Notes: generated by a model not told the origin, from the sequence alone. A stretch of 64,000 nt of DNA from an uncultured Clostridia bacterium (GCA_944354125.1 CALVPT010000003.1:1-64000), one strand, 5' to 3'. Shown: positions 8,701 through 17,222, counted from the first letter of the stretch. Program-made: numbers and translations.

Positions 8701-9828
8701 ACCGAAGATACCGAAAGCCCTACGCAGTGGTACTGGGTTCGTACAACTGCCATGCACATGATGTATACGCAGGTCAACAACAACGCCATGAAGAACGGCC
8801 TTTCGTCGAGCATGATAGGCCTTGACGGCGGAATAAAAGCCGTTACCGGCGCAGTAATGACTCCTGTATCTGTCGCAGACACGGCAGCCCTTAACGAAGT
8901 GTTCGGCGGATCGGATAAGTATGTCGTAACTGTTACGGGTCTCCCCGCAGGCTTGACCTGTTCCGAAGCGGGCGTCATATCCGGTACTCCTACCGAAGGT
9001 ATGGTCGGTACTGTAACCGTAACCGTAACGGGCAAGGATACGCAGAGCTGGATGACTGTAAGCGAAACTGTGGATATAGTCGTTTCGGTAAGAAAGGTTG
9101 TTACTACAATAACGAGTGCCAATATTGAAACTGAAGCGGCAATAGAGCTGACCGGAGATAACTATGTTCCCGGCGGCGAAGTCAATCAGGCTAATGCAAA
9201 TAAGTACATTGACCATAAGTGGTCTATCGAAGGCGAACTTCCCGAAGGTCTGACCTTTGACACGGCAACGGGTATAATCTCCGGAACTGCTACCGACAAA
9301 GGTTCTTTCGATGTAACGGTAACGGAAACATATACTCAGGTTGTTAGGCAAGGCTGGTGGGGTAATAATTACACCACTAGGACTACAACGTATGTAACAA
9401 AGTATGCGATTAGCGTTGTCGATGAATGGGCGGTTATAGACGGACACCTTTATCATCTCGGTGAAGACCTCGGTGTGGTACAGGGCCCTGCAGGTCCTGC
9501 AGGTACGCCCGGTGCTGACGGACAGGACGGACAGGACGGCGCTGACGGTATAGGTATTGTCAGTGCAACGGTCAACGAAGAAGGCCATCTTATAATAACC
9601 CTTTCCAACGGCAGCACGTTGGATGCAGGCATGGTACGGGGACCTGCCGGCCCTGCAGGCCCTGCAGGTGCTGACGGAGCTGACGGTCAGGACGGCAAGG
9701 ACAGCACAGGCGGCAGCGGCTGTCGCTCGGCAATAGGTATGGACAGCATAATAGCTATTGCAAGCGCATTTGCTCTCATCGGTGTGGTATTAGTTGTAAA
9801 GAAGGCTATTTCCAGGAAGGACAGATAA
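5737..9828 (+). CDS. Cell-surface GH3 glycosidase, permuted domains, collagen-like stalk
   Basis: This is a 1,363-residue protein from an ATG preceded by GGAGG (an upstream in-frame ATG at 5680 is less likely). The order is: signal peptide (cut near AFA at 33-35); GH3 C-terminal-type domain (about 60-330); linker with YPFGYGLSYTSF (about 403); Fn3-like domain; then the GH3 N-terminal barrel (about 720-960) with DADGPAQ, KHAFLNDQE and the nucleophile Asp in SVTDMYGG (about 925). Two putative Ig (He_PIG) domains, two short collagen-like GPAGPAG tracts and a C-terminal membrane helix with a basic tail follow. C-before-N order is known for some rumen beta-glucosidases. It probably hydrolyses beta-glucosides or xylosides at the cell surface. 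Confidence 0.88.
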   Translation: MAQRTKHKFAKVLTVLVSATMTASLCMTSLAAFAKTDLSADRKFTNKYSSFADALKASGELNEQIAAEGIVMLKNNTAGGGAPLAKGEKVTVLGKYSLSPSYGGAGSGSVKRPGRNDADRTYVSENATDFYTGLEAGGLVTNQAVKGVYSALGRFSYEDGKYMQLVTDGEGEVSFAGKQYNSLTSGGTLQDVNNYGEYSTAIVTITRTGSEFYDNAAYNVAGHSDTTDHYLELNDSERELMAYAKKNFNKVIVLLNGPSALEVGDLKNDDGIDAVYWVGQPGWNGFNVLGDVLTGEINPSGKLVDEWFTKFEYDPTWYNWGSYGQAEILLTGSTERESGTRSSTTIDMGLPTSSGLSTTDQDHVMDYAEGIYLGYRYAETVYEALAKTDKEAADAWFEQTISYPFGYGLSYTSFTKKIQEITGDLTDEDGKITVKVEVTNTGSVAGKEVVQIYSSAPYTDGGIEKAACDLVGFTKTDIIKPGEKQTVEVEVAVKDLAAFDYNDANKNNNFGYELEAGSYVISVRDDSHTVADSKTLTADSTLTGWDEDGDASTPNNIFTQSGNNWEMYNTLAYNWTVSGDNHYMTRGTTDEDSTNLSLTEFATAATDIIGTDADKKEEAQAQLAKLSWLLTEENLFTDEAINSRHQQYGATNDPYHDMDNALTEELENNYKNVWVKEYSDLPDGWTQATTVGDNRIQAYTLLGEPMYLEDGTENPKWTEFMNQFTYEELAVHGQSGSFSTPAVESVGLPRTSDADGPAQMSSGWTWVCEVVIASTWNLDLAYQQGQQNGYESMLQNVNGWYGPAANNHRNPLSGRNFEYYSQDGVHGGLIAASVIKGATDLGVHVYLKHAFLNDQETQRYGMATFATEQSIRLIYSKPWEMAIRYGNLNGTMSAFNNVGNASSSSYAVMIQLYENEWGFDGYSVTDMYGGEGGSYLNMWSASQMARGHNMPLGSVLSSGKPNKDSGVWSTTANGGKGGVMIKGTPTSSTEDTESPTQWYWVRTTAMHMMYTQVNNNAMKNGLSSSMIGLDGGIKAVTGAVMTPVSVADTAALNEVFGGSDKYVVTVTGLPAGLTCSEAGVISGTPTEGMVGTVTVTVTGKDTQSWMTVSETVDIVVSVRKVVTTITSANIETEAAIELTGDNYVPGGEVNQANANKYIDHKWSIEGELPEGLTFDTATGIISGTATDKGSFDVTVTETYTQVVRQGWWGNNYTTRTTTYVTKYAISVVDEWAVIDGHLYHLGEDLGVVQGPAGPAGTPGADGQDGQDGADGIGIVSATVNEEGHLIITLSNGSTLDAGMVRGPAGPAGPAGADGADGQDGKDSTGGSGCRSAIGMDSIIAIASAFALIGVVLVVKKAISRKDR

Positions 9829-9863
9829 ACTCTGATAAATAATTTATCGGGTTACGATTGAAC

Positions 9864-9900
9864 AAGCATTAGCCCCGAAGTAATTCGGGGCTGTATGCTT
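9864..9900 (+). other. Intercistronic stem-loop between glycosidase and lipoprotein genes
   Basis: AGCCCCGAA (9871-9879) pairs with TTCGGGGCT (9884-9892), extended by AAGCAT and ATGCTT. There is no T-run, so partial attenuation or an mRNA stability element is more likely than full termination. Confidence 0.6.
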
Positions 9901-9921
9901 ATGATATTATCGGAGGATTTA

Positions 9922-11595
9922 ATGAAATATTCAATAAAAAGTAAAATTATTGCGACTATTATTGCCTCTGCCATGGTTTTGCCGATGGCACTCAGCGCAT
10001 GCGCTACTTCAACGACGGATAGCGGCGATGAATGGACGATCACGCTGAACTATAACGACGGCGAATCTCGAAACAATTATATTTATGTAGATAAAGAAGA
10101 AGGCAATGTAAAAATTCCGGATGCGCCCGTCCGCGCAGGTTATACTTTCGCAGGGTGGTACACTCAAGCGGAAGGAGGCCAGGAGGTGGATATTTCCACG
10201 CTTACTAATTCCGATTCCACCGTCTATGCTCATTGGATCAAGGCATCATATACCATATCGTTCAACTGCAATTATGGCGATGGTGAAATTTTTGATACCG
10301 CAACAGTAGAGTACGGAGGTAAAGTGACGCCGCCTGTGGATGCCCCTGAAAGAGAAGGGTACGTCTTTAGTTATTGGGCGACCACGGCTGAAGGATCGAC
10401 TGCTGTCGATTTTGAAACTTTTACGGTAAAAAAGGACGTTACTTTCTATGCGAGATGGCGCGACGCCAGCATCGAAATGTACAACGTAGTTCTCGATTAC
10501 AACAACGGTACGGGTGAAAAAGCCGAATACGAAGTTGAACAGGGCGATAAAATAAGCAAAAGCAATGCAAATAAGGCGACCAGAAAAGGATATACGCTCG
10601 TCGGTTATGCAAGTAACGCCGATGCTCAACCTACAGACGCAGATGTTATAGAAATTGATGATTTCCCTTATACGCCGACATCCAGCTGCACGTTGTACGC
10701 TGTATGGGAAAAGACTTTATATACAGCTTCGTTCCGCTATAATTATTACGACAATCCTGTAAGTTCCAGCAACAATGCTGCGGTTTACGAAAGAAAAACT
10801 TATTACTATCAGGATGTATTAACTGCGCCTGCAGACCCTGTGCGCGATGGTTACAAATTTGATGGATGGTACACGCTTGCTACAAGCAACGGAGTAAAGG
10901 TGGAATTCCCCTTGGTTACTGAAGACAGCGGCGCAAATTACTACGCACACTGGAAGTCTAATGACGTATATACCGATATATTTGATGCGGAATATACGGA
11001 AATAGACCCCACGATCACATGGCCCGGATATTCAGGCGGCGCATTGGGCAATGCTTGTATAGTCGGAGCCGACGTTGGTGGCGTACGCGTGGATAATTAT
11101 CCCATGAATTCACAAAGACCTGAGAACAAAGGCTTCTACGTTACATATCAGTACGCAAAGGACAGCGGTCTTACATTTGAATTCTATGTGACCGAAGATA
11201 TCACTAACGCTACGTTGATTGCAAACTGGGGCGTTGAACTTGCCGGCGAACCTGGTAAGGAGAATTATATGTTGTTCGGGCCTACAGGTGAAAACGCATA
11301 TGAAGTTGCGCTCGACGGTACTCCTTTGAATTATACACCGGCCAATGTCGGCGGTCAGGATACTCAAGTAAGCGGACAGTTCAAGAGTTCGTTCAGAGAG
11401 TATACGCTTATGACTGGCCTTACGCTTACAAAAGGTAAGCATACGATCACCTTGATTCCCAGAAATGATAACAATGCGTTTGGCGGTGTTCTCACTACCG
11501 TTGCTCCTATGACGGACTATATCCGCATTTCATATGACGGCACCGGTAAGCTTTATTGGAACCCCGTATACGACAATTTGGACAAGAAGAATTAA
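9922..11595 (+). CDS. Lipoprotein with InlB B-repeats and a carbohydrate-binding-like domain
   Basis: This is a 557-residue protein; the ATG follows CGGAGG, and an upstream in-frame ATG lacks a site. The lipobox ALSAC puts the lipidated Cys near residue 26. Residues about 30-350 hold four InlB/Listeria-Bacteroides B-type repeats (AGYTFAGWYTQ with YAHW, then three more). The last about 200 residues (FDAEYTEID, GGALGNACIVG, LTKGKHTITL, DYIRISYDG) read like a beta-sandwich CBM6/CBM35-type module. It lies between two GH3 genes, 21 bp before the second, so it probably holds glycans near the enzymes. The repeat assignment is firm; the CBM assignment is inferred from pattern. Confidence 0.75.
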   Translation: MKYSIKSKIIATIIASAMVLPMALSACATSTTDSGDEWTITLNYNDGESRNNYIYVDKEEGNVKIPDAPVRAGYTFAGWYTQAEGGQEVDISTLTNSDSTVYAHWIKASYTISFNCNYGDGEIFDTATVEYGGKVTPPVDAPEREGYVFSYWATTAEGSTAVDFETFTVKKDVTFYARWRDASIEMYNVVLDYNNGTGEKAEYEVEQGDKISKSNANKATRKGYTLVGYASNADAQPTDADVIEIDDFPYTPTSSCTLYAVWEKTLYTASFRYNYYDNPVSSSNNAAVYERKTYYYQDVLTAPADPVRDGYKFDGWYTLATSNGVKVEFPLVTEDSGANYYAHWKSNDVYTDIFDAEYTEIDPTITWPGYSGGALGNACIVGADVGGVRVDNYPMNSQRPENKGFYVTYQYAKDSGLTFEFYVTEDITNATLIANWGVELAGEPGKENYMLFGPTGENAYEVALDGTPLNYTPANVGGQDTQVSGQFKSSFREYTLMTGLTLTKGKHTITLIPRNDNNAFGGVLTTVAPMTDYIRISYDGTGKLYWNPVYDNLDKKN

Positions 11596-11616
11596 AATTG
11601 TGGTCGGAGGATAATA

Positions 11617-14600
11617 ATGAAAGTAATAAAAGCAATTTTTAAATCGACAGGCGGAAGGATTTGGTTTTGTGTTTCAGTAGTGCTTCTCGCGCTTTTGATT
11701 GTGGTTACAAGCCTTACAACAACTACCTACCGCTCCATATGCAATACAGTCCTCGGCGGTAAGCGTCCCGTACTTGATCCTACCGTGGAAGCCAAGTATG
11801 AAAGCGAGTACGATTCCAAGGCGAAAGTTTTGGAAGCGGGCAATGAGCTTAATGTGCAGATTGAGCAGGAGGGCGCGGTTCTTCTGTTAAACGAAGAAGT
11901 GGCAGAAAATAAAACATCGCTTCCCCTTGCCAAAGGTGCAAAAGTGAGTGTGTTCGGTCATAACTCCGTAGATTTAGTGCTTTCCGGTTCGGGCTCAGGT
12001 TCGGGCGGAAGCAGCGGGGCGAAAACTATTTTTGACGGTCTTGTTGCGGGCGGTTTTGAATATAATGAAACTTTAAAAGAGTTCTATGAAAGCAGTGCCG
12101 CCGGCGATAAAAGAAGCTCCAATCCCGCACTTTCCGAAGGATCTTCTTCTGCGCCTACACTCGATATCGGCGAGACGCCCGTCGAGCGTTACACGCCTGA
12201 GGTGAAATCGAGCTTCAAAGAATATAATGATGCGGCAATAGTCGTGATTTCGCGTATCGGGGGAGAAGGCTTCGATTTGCCGCGCGAACAGAACGTAAAT
12301 AACGGCGGATTGGAAGGTCATCATTATCTGCAACTCGATAAAAACGAGTATGATATGTTGGATATGGTGACATCAAGATTCGACAATGTCATCGTGCTGT
12401 TAAATACGCTCACGTCGTTTCAGCTCGATTTCATTGCGGAATATAACAATACCGTTGGTTACAATCAGCGAATCGATGCGGTAATGTGGATAGGCGGTCC
12501 CGGCATAACGGGTGCGGAAGCCATAGGTTCTCTTTTAAACGGCGATATTACGCCGTCTGGAAAGACGACTGATATTTATGCCAGAGATTTCAGCAAGGAT
12601 CCTACATGGCAGAATTTTGGCGATAACACGCAGGCAGGACAATCTGCAGCGTTTACGGAAAGCGGCTCCGATGCGACCGACTATATGGTTTCATATGAGG
12701 AGGGCGTGTATGTAGGTTATAGGTACTACGAAACGCGCGCATATGAAGAAAGCGTGCAGAACGGCAATTTCGACTGGTATGAAGAAAATGTAATTTATCC
12801 TTTCGGTTATGGGCTTTCATATACGACTTTCGAGCAGGAGATGACCGTTACCGAAACGCTTAAGGACGGCAAAGTCACGGGTTACGACATCACGGTAGAT
12901 GTCGCAAACGTAGGACAGGTGGCCGGGAAGGAAGTCGTGCAGTTATATGTTACGCTTCCCTATACATACGGTGGAATTGAAAAGTCACGCGTTCAGCTCG
13001 TAGATTTTGCAAAAACCGATGTGTTAGAGACTTCTGGCGACAACAGCAGAGCTACATTCAATTTCCATGTGGACTTGTATGATCTGGCTTCATATGATTA
13101 CATCGACGCTAATGATAACGGGCATTATGGATATGAAGTTGAAGCGGGCGAATACACGTTCTACGTTGCTAAAAACTCGCATGTCGATGATGAACAAAAT
13201 GTCTATTCTAAACAGACTGTTGAACTGGCTGAATCCAATGCCGTTAAGTATACCGTAGATCCGGATACGAATAACCCTGTCGCAAATCTTTATACGCAGG
13301 AAACGATGAGTGCAGAGGATAATGAAAAGTTCCTCAGCACCGATTACAGACTTTCGGATGTTGTGTTTAGCGTAAATGGCGAAGAGTACGAGCGAAAGGG
13401 TATGTCGCGCGTCGATTTCGAAGGTACTTTCCCTAAGGCCGATGATGCCAAAGAAAGGACGTACCTGGAGAATGAGAAGGCGGCACTTGATGACAGAAGC
13501 CACAATAACACTGAGGTTTCAGAGGAAGTAAATAAGGAAGGCTATTCCCTGGTTACGGGGGCAGATAACGGCATAATGCTCCGCGATATGTTCGGTCTCG
13601 ATTATGATGATCCGAAGTGGGATTTACTGTTGAATCAGCTTACATACAATGATATGATTGAGCTGGTAAACAACGGTGCATTCCAGACAGAGGCGATAAT
13701 ATCTATCGGAAAAAATCTTACTAACGATTCCGACGGCCCTGTTGGGTTTGTAAACTTTATGCCCGGACTGTCCGAACACTATAAGGGTAATCCGAGCTTC
13801 GCGTGTGAGATAGTGATAGGTTCTACCTATAATAAGGATTTGGCGTACAGAATGGGTCAATTAGTCGGTGAAACCGGATTGTATGGCGATGAGGGCGGCA
13901 ACGGCCTTCCCTATACCGGATGGTATGCTCCCGCTGTAAATATCCACCGTTCGCCTTTCTCCGGCAGAAATTACGAGTATTATTCGGAAGACCCTATAAT
14001 TTCCGGTAAGATGGCCGTAAACGTCATAAACGGAGCGGGTAGCAAGGGCGTATATACTGACCTTAAGCATTTTGCAGTAAATGACCAGGAAACAAATCGT
14101 CAGGGAATTGCTACTTATCTCACCGAACAGTCGTTGAGAGAAATATATCTTAAGCCTTTTGAAATTGCGGTTAAGGGCAAAGACGATCCCGCATATTCTG
14201 CTAAGGCTACCGAAGATATTGAAGCGGGACGCATAAGCGGCTTCAAGGGGTCGACCGGAATGATGTCGTCATTCAACCGCATCGGAACGCGTTGGGCAGG
14301 TGGTGATTATCGTTTGCTTACGACCATACTCCGCGAGGAATGGGGGTTTGATGGCGTTGTTATAAGTGACTACATTACGGTAGGCGCGCTGATGCCTGCA
14401 GAACAGGCAATTTACGCCGGCAATGATTTGATACTTGCCTCGACACTTCCTGAACGTTGGAACGATTCAAGCGAGTCAAATGCCGAAGATATGTATGTTC
14501 TCAGAAAGGCTACGCACAACATACTGTATGCGGTTGCTAACAGTAACTCTGTCAATGTCGAAGTTATTGGCTATAAGATGGAATTATGGCTTGTAGCGCT

Positions 14601-14688
14601 CATAGCAATTGACTGCATTGCGGTGGCTGCTGTTGCTGTTTGGGGAGTGTTTGCAATAAAAAAAGCCTTAAAGAAACAGTCAGCATAG
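11617..14688 (+). CDS. Membrane-anchored GH3 glycosidase with permuted domains
   Basis: This is a 1,023-residue protein, start set by CGGAGG. A signal-anchor helix spans residues 10-33. The GH3 C-terminal-type domain comes first (about 60-390), then YPFGYGLSYTTF (about 393), an Fn3-like region, and the GH3 barrel (about 670-950) with SDGPVGF, KHFAVNDQETNRQG and the nucleophile Asp in VVISDYITVG. A second membrane helix (about 988-1010) with a basic tail ends the protein. The order matches the upstream glycosidase, but this one lacks the Ig and collagen-like additions and keeps the more typical KHF motif. It is likely a second exo-glycosidase of different specificity in the same operon. Confidence 0.9.
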   Translation: MKVIKAIFKSTGGRIWFCVSVVLLALLIVVTSLTTTTYRSICNTVLGGKRPVLDPTVEAKYESEYDSKAKVLEAGNELNVQIEQEGAVLLLNEEVAENKTSLPLAKGAKVSVFGHNSVDLVLSGSGSGSGGSSGAKTIFDGLVAGGFEYNETLKEFYESSAAGDKRSSNPALSEGSSSAPTLDIGETPVERYTPEVKSSFKEYNDAAIVVISRIGGEGFDLPREQNVNNGGLEGHHYLQLDKNEYDMLDMVTSRFDNVIVLLNTLTSFQLDFIAEYNNTVGYNQRIDAVMWIGGPGITGAEAIGSLLNGDITPSGKTTDIYARDFSKDPTWQNFGDNTQAGQSAAFTESGSDATDYMVSYEEGVYVGYRYYETRAYEESVQNGNFDWYEENVIYPFGYGLSYTTFEQEMTVTETLKDGKVTGYDITVDVANVGQVAGKEVVQLYVTLPYTYGGIEKSRVQLVDFAKTDVLETSGDNSRATFNFHVDLYDLASYDYIDANDNGHYGYEVEAGEYTFYVAKNSHVDDEQNVYSKQTVELAESNAVKYTVDPDTNNPVANLYTQETMSAEDNEKFLSTDYRLSDVVFSVNGEEYERKGMSRVDFEGTFPKADDAKERTYLENEKAALDDRSHNNTEVSEEVNKEGYSLVTGADNGIMLRDMFGLDYDDPKWDLLLNQLTYNDMIELVNNGAFQTEAIISIGKNLTNDSDGPVGFVNFMPGLSEHYKGNPSFACEIVIGSTYNKDLAYRMGQLVGETGLYGDEGGNGLPYTGWYAPAVNIHRSPFSGRNYEYYSEDPIISGKMAVNVINGAGSKGVYTDLKHFAVNDQETNRQGIATYLTEQSLREIYLKPFEIAVKGKDDPAYSAKATEDIEAGRISGFKGSTGMMSSFNRIGTRWAGGDYRLLTTILREEWGFDGVVISDYITVGALMPAEQAIYAGNDLILASTLPERWNDSSESNAEDMYVLRKATHNILYAVANSNSVNVEVIGYKMELWLVALIAIDCIAVAAVAVWGVFAIKKALKKQSA

Positions 14689-14749
14689 TCAAATCCTGGC
14701 AGAGCAAATAAAATCAAATAATTTAAATCAGTTGGCAAATCTATAAATG

Positions 14750-14791
14750 ATATGCACCACCAAAAGCGGACTAAGCTTTTGACGGTGCATA
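14750..14791 (+). terminator. Terminator of the glycosidase operon
   Basis: ATATGCACC and GGTGCATAT form the outer stem, with AAAAGC and GCTTTT inside, followed by a T-rich TTTATATT tail. Confidence 0.75.
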
Positions 14792-14948
14792 TTTTATATT
14801 AAAAGGAGATGGCAAATTGCGTGCTGTAGTTAGGCTTGAGTTGCTTGGTCTATGAGCAAATGCTATTTCTAATGGCAGAAAGCAGTTGTGTTATGTAGTT
14901 TATTTTAATCCGTGTTGGATATAGCAATAAAAAATAAAGGATAATATA

Positions 14949-14966
14949 CTTAACAAAATTGTTAAG
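14949..14966. promoter_or_regulatory. Palindrome upstream of hsp20
   Basis: CTTAACAAAATTGTTAAG has 8 bp arms around a 2 bp centre and is followed by TATAAT-like sequence. It does not match CIRCE or CtsR boxes. It is a candidate operator for an unidentified regulator. Confidence 0.4.
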
Positions 14967-15115
14967 ATTGTATAATATATTATGCGTAAATATTAAAACT
15001 TTAAAATTTTTGGTTTAACGCAAAAAAACAGGGTTATAATATATACGAAATCAGAAAGGGCGTTGAACCCCGACAGATTTATCAAAATATAAAATCGTTA
15101 AAGGAGATGTTAATT

Positions 15116-15538
15116 ATGAAAAATGAACTTTCAAGACCTAATGATTACGATTTCTTTGACGAAGCTATGCGCGACTTCTTCCCTGCATTCTACGGCGGCA
15201 GACATTCTGCACCCAAGTACATGCGTACAGATATAAAGGAAAACGGCGACAACTACCTCATGGAGGTCGAAATCCCCGGCGTTGACAAGAAGGATATAAG
15301 CGTCGATCTGAAGGACGGCTACCTCACCATTTCAGTCAACAAGGCAGAAAAGAGCGACGGCGACAGGAAGAGTAACTACATTCACCGCGAACGCAGTTTC
15401 TCTTGCAGTCGTAGCTACTATGTAGGCGACGTCCAGAAAGAGGACATCAAGGCAAAGTACGAAAACGGCGTGCTCAACGTCACCGTTCCTAAGCTTGAAG
15501 AGAAGAAACCCGCTCAGGGCCTTATCGCAATCGAGTAA
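15116..15538 (+). CDS. Hsp20/alpha-crystallin small heat-shock protein
   Basis: This is a 140-residue protein; the ATG at 15116 is 9 bp after AAAGGAG (an in-frame ATG at 15107 overlaps the spacing region). The alpha-crystallin domain (about 35-130) has the conserved pattern MEVEIPGVDKKDISVDLKDG, the RSFSCSR strand and the ENGVLNVTVPK ending. It acts as an ATP-independent holdase in the cytosol during heat or other protein-damaging stress. It is monocistronic, ended by a strong terminator. Neither CIRCE nor a clear CtsR site is visible upstream. Confidence 0.95.
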   Translation: MKNELSRPNDYDFFDEAMRDFFPAFYGGRHSAPKYMRTDIKENGDNYLMEVEIPGVDKKDISVDLKDGYLTISVNKAEKSDGDRKSNYIHRERSFSCSRSYYVGDVQKEDIKAKYENGVLNVTVPKLEEKKPAQGLIAIE

Positions 15539-15550
15539 TCTAAAAACAGA

Positions 15551-15579
15551 GGGGGGAGGCTTTCAACCTCCCCTTTTTT
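15551..15579 (+). terminator. hsp20 terminator
   Basis: GGGGAGG and CCTCCCC arms are followed by six T. Confidence 0.9.
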
Positions 15580-15604
15580 ATTGACTTTAAGAGGAAAATG
15601 AACT

Positions 15605-16243
15605 ATGACAAAGCTTATCATCGTCCGCCACGGACAGAGTATGGCAAATCTGAACGGTACTTTTGCGGGACAGGTAGACGTGCCTCTTTCGCCCTTGGGG
15701 CACAGGCAGGCGGAGGAGCTGAAAGAATACCTTATACGCCGATTTAAAATAGACGTCATATATTCCAGCGCTTTGTCGCGTGCCTGCGATACCGTCGCCC
15801 CTACGGCTGCCGCGCTCGGTCTGCCCGTAATAAGGGACGCAGGTCTCAAAGAGATAGACGGCGGAAAGTGGGAGGGGCTCACCAACGTTGAGATCGCCCA
15901 AAAGTTCCCCGCTGACTTCGCGCTCTGGCGCGATAATATAGGTCTGTCACGCTGTACGGGCGGCGAATCTATCCGCGAATTGCAGCAGCGCAGCATTGCA
16001 ACCACAAAACGCATAGCGGAGGAGAACGACGGGCGCACGGTGCTCATAGGCACGCACGCCGGCTTTTTGAGGGCTATGATATGCTATTGGCGCGGCATTC
16101 CTCTCGAGGAGATGAAAAGTACCACATGGGTGCCCAATGCCTCGGTGACGGAGGTGGATTACGAGGACGGAAAATTCAGACTGTTGCAGGAAGGCGAAAT
16201 ATCTTTTCTGCACGGCGACGTCACCCGCCTCACAAACATATAA
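15605..16243 (+). CDS. Histidine phosphatase family protein (phosphoglycerate mutase-like)
   Basis: This is a 212-residue protein. The catalytic RHG box is at residues 8-10 (IIVRHGQSMANLNG), the acidic active-site residue is in LKEIDGGKWEG, and the second His is in GTHAGFLRAM. The length and motifs match the cobC/PhoE branch, which hydrolyses phosphate esters, rather than a glycolytic mutase. The substrate cannot be told from sequence. It stands alone between two terminators, so it is probably expressed on its own. Confidence 0.9.
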   Translation: MTKLIIVRHGQSMANLNGTFAGQVDVPLSPLGHRQAEELKEYLIRRFKIDVIYSSALSRACDTVAPTAAALGLPVIRDAGLKEIDGGKWEGLTNVEIAQKFPADFALWRDNIGLSRCTGGESIRELQQRSIATTKRIAEENDGRTVLIGTHAGFLRAMICYWRGIPLEEMKSTTWVPNASVTEVDYEDGKFRLLQEGEISFLHGDVTRLTNI

Positions 16244-16271
16244 ATTGCCTTTATCGCTGAAATATTTACTT

Positions 16272-16300
16272 CTCCCGACGGGTTCCGTCGGGAGCTTTTT
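16272..16300 (+). terminator. Terminator after histidine phosphatase
   Basis: CTCCCGACGG and CCGTCGGGAG arms with a 3 nt loop, followed by CTTTTTG. Confidence 0.9.
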
Positions 16301-16494
16301 GTATGGTAAGAATATTGTGATATTTACAAAGGGATATGGTTGCCATAAAGGTCGGCATCAACCCGCATTTTTAGTAAAAATATCTGCAATTTAATATTCA
16401 TTATTGACATTCGTAGTGGCGCGGTGATATAGTTATAGCGTAAAATTTACGGAGTGCGATTATGTGAAGGAGAGACAGAAAAAATTTTAACGCA

Positions 16495-16884
16495 GTGTCT
16501 TTCAGTGCGATGTGCGGACTTATCGGCGCGTTGCTTGCGGCTATCGGCTGCGTGCTGATACGCGAAGCGGTCAGACAATATGCGTATGAAGATTTGCGCA
16601 TCGTATTTTTGATAGTATGTGTGTTATTCATTGTCATGGCGGTTCCCGTAATCATGATTGCAGTCAGCGGACTCAAAGAAGGTATGAAATTGCGCAGGGA
16701 GCAATCTTTAGGCAGCAACGGAGCGATAGTTTTAGGGTTTACAATTTTCCTGGTCATCGCGTGGCTGTTTGCGCTCGCAGGACCATATTGCGTACGCTAT
16801 ATGCTTAAATTTCGCCTGAATGCCGAGCTTTGGTTGTCAATGTTCGGCAGGCCGCGTGTGTGGCTTTCAGACTTGCGTATATGA
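16495..16884 (+). CDS. Small membrane protein with an interrupted 5' end
   Basis: The protein is 129 residues from a GTG at 16495 and has three hydrophobic segments (about 5-22, 36-58 and 78-100). The family is not recognised. An ATG at 16462-16464 with an ideally spaced GGAG is in the same frame but is followed at once by TGA (16465-16467). After the stop the frame reads RRDRKNFNAVSFSAMCG, a natural-looking N-terminus. The authentic start was probably that ATG, and codon 2 was likely mutated from CGA to TGA. Translation now either restarts downstream or the gene is dead. It is followed 23 bp later by another small membrane protein. Confidence 0.55.
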   Translation: MSFSAMCGLIGALLAAIGCVLIREAVRQYAYEDLRIVFLIVCVLFIVMAVPVIMIAVSGLKEGMKLRREQSLGSNGAIVLGFTIFLVIAWLFALAGPYCVRYMLKFRLNAELWLSMFGRPRVWLSDLRI

Positions 16885-16907
16885 GAAAAAATGGGAGGTA
16901 ATTATAA

Positions 16908-17174
16908 ATGAAAGAGACTAGAAAGATGCTTAAATATTATAAGATTAATGTAAAGATAAATGCCATAGGAATGGTGGCGTGCTTGGTTATGCTGATTATC
17001 GTTGCTGTCTGCCTTCTTGTCTTTGTTCCGCAAATATGGTGGGTTAGTCTCATTTTATTCGGACTAGTCATAGTCTTTGCGTTTATATTTTACTATACCA
17101 ATAAAGCCACAAAGAGGCGCATAAAAGAACTTGAAAGAGAAATAGCAGAAGCTGAGAAATCGAAGTCGGAGTAA
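16908..17174 (+). CDS. Small two-helix membrane protein with a coiled-coil tail
   Basis: This is an 88-residue protein; the ATG follows GGGAGG. Two transmembrane helices (about 20-42 and 47-65) are followed by a highly charged helical tail rich in Lys/Glu (KRRIKELEREIAEAEK), likely cytoplasmic. No family is recognised. It lies just after another small membrane protein on the same strand, with no terminator between, so the two may be co-transcribed. The convergent cation ATPase gene follows, behind a bidirectional hairpin. Confidence 0.65.
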   Translation: MKETRKMLKYYKINVKINAIGMVACLVMLIIVAVCLLVFVPQIWWVSLILFGLVIVFAFIFYYTNKATKRRIKELEREIAEAEKSKSE

Positions 17175-17222
17175 AAATTCGGCGGTGAATGCGGCAAGGC
17201 TTATTTAAGTGCACGCACGCAG

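Larger units (their letters stand above)
14689..15115. other. Intergenic region before hsp20
   Basis: No gene is seen. It holds the operon terminator (14750-14791), a weak 12-codon TTG reading frame near 14817 that I do not call, an 18 bp palindrome (14949-14966), a TATAAT box at 15035-15040 and the hsp20 leader. Confidence 0.6.

Noticed and set aside
8605..9588. 327-codon minus-strand frame inside the first GH3 gene
   Set aside because: Overlaps the Ig-like and collagen-like coding region on the opposite strand; no motif or start signal.
14817..14855. Twelve-codon TTG frame after AAGGAG upstream of hsp20
   Set aside because: Too short and unusual in start codon; no sign of a leader-peptide attenuator or family.
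16462..16467. TGA at codon 2 as a selenocysteine codon
   Set aside because: No SECIS-like hairpin follows, the protein has no redox motif there, and TGA is used as a normal stop in other genes of the window.
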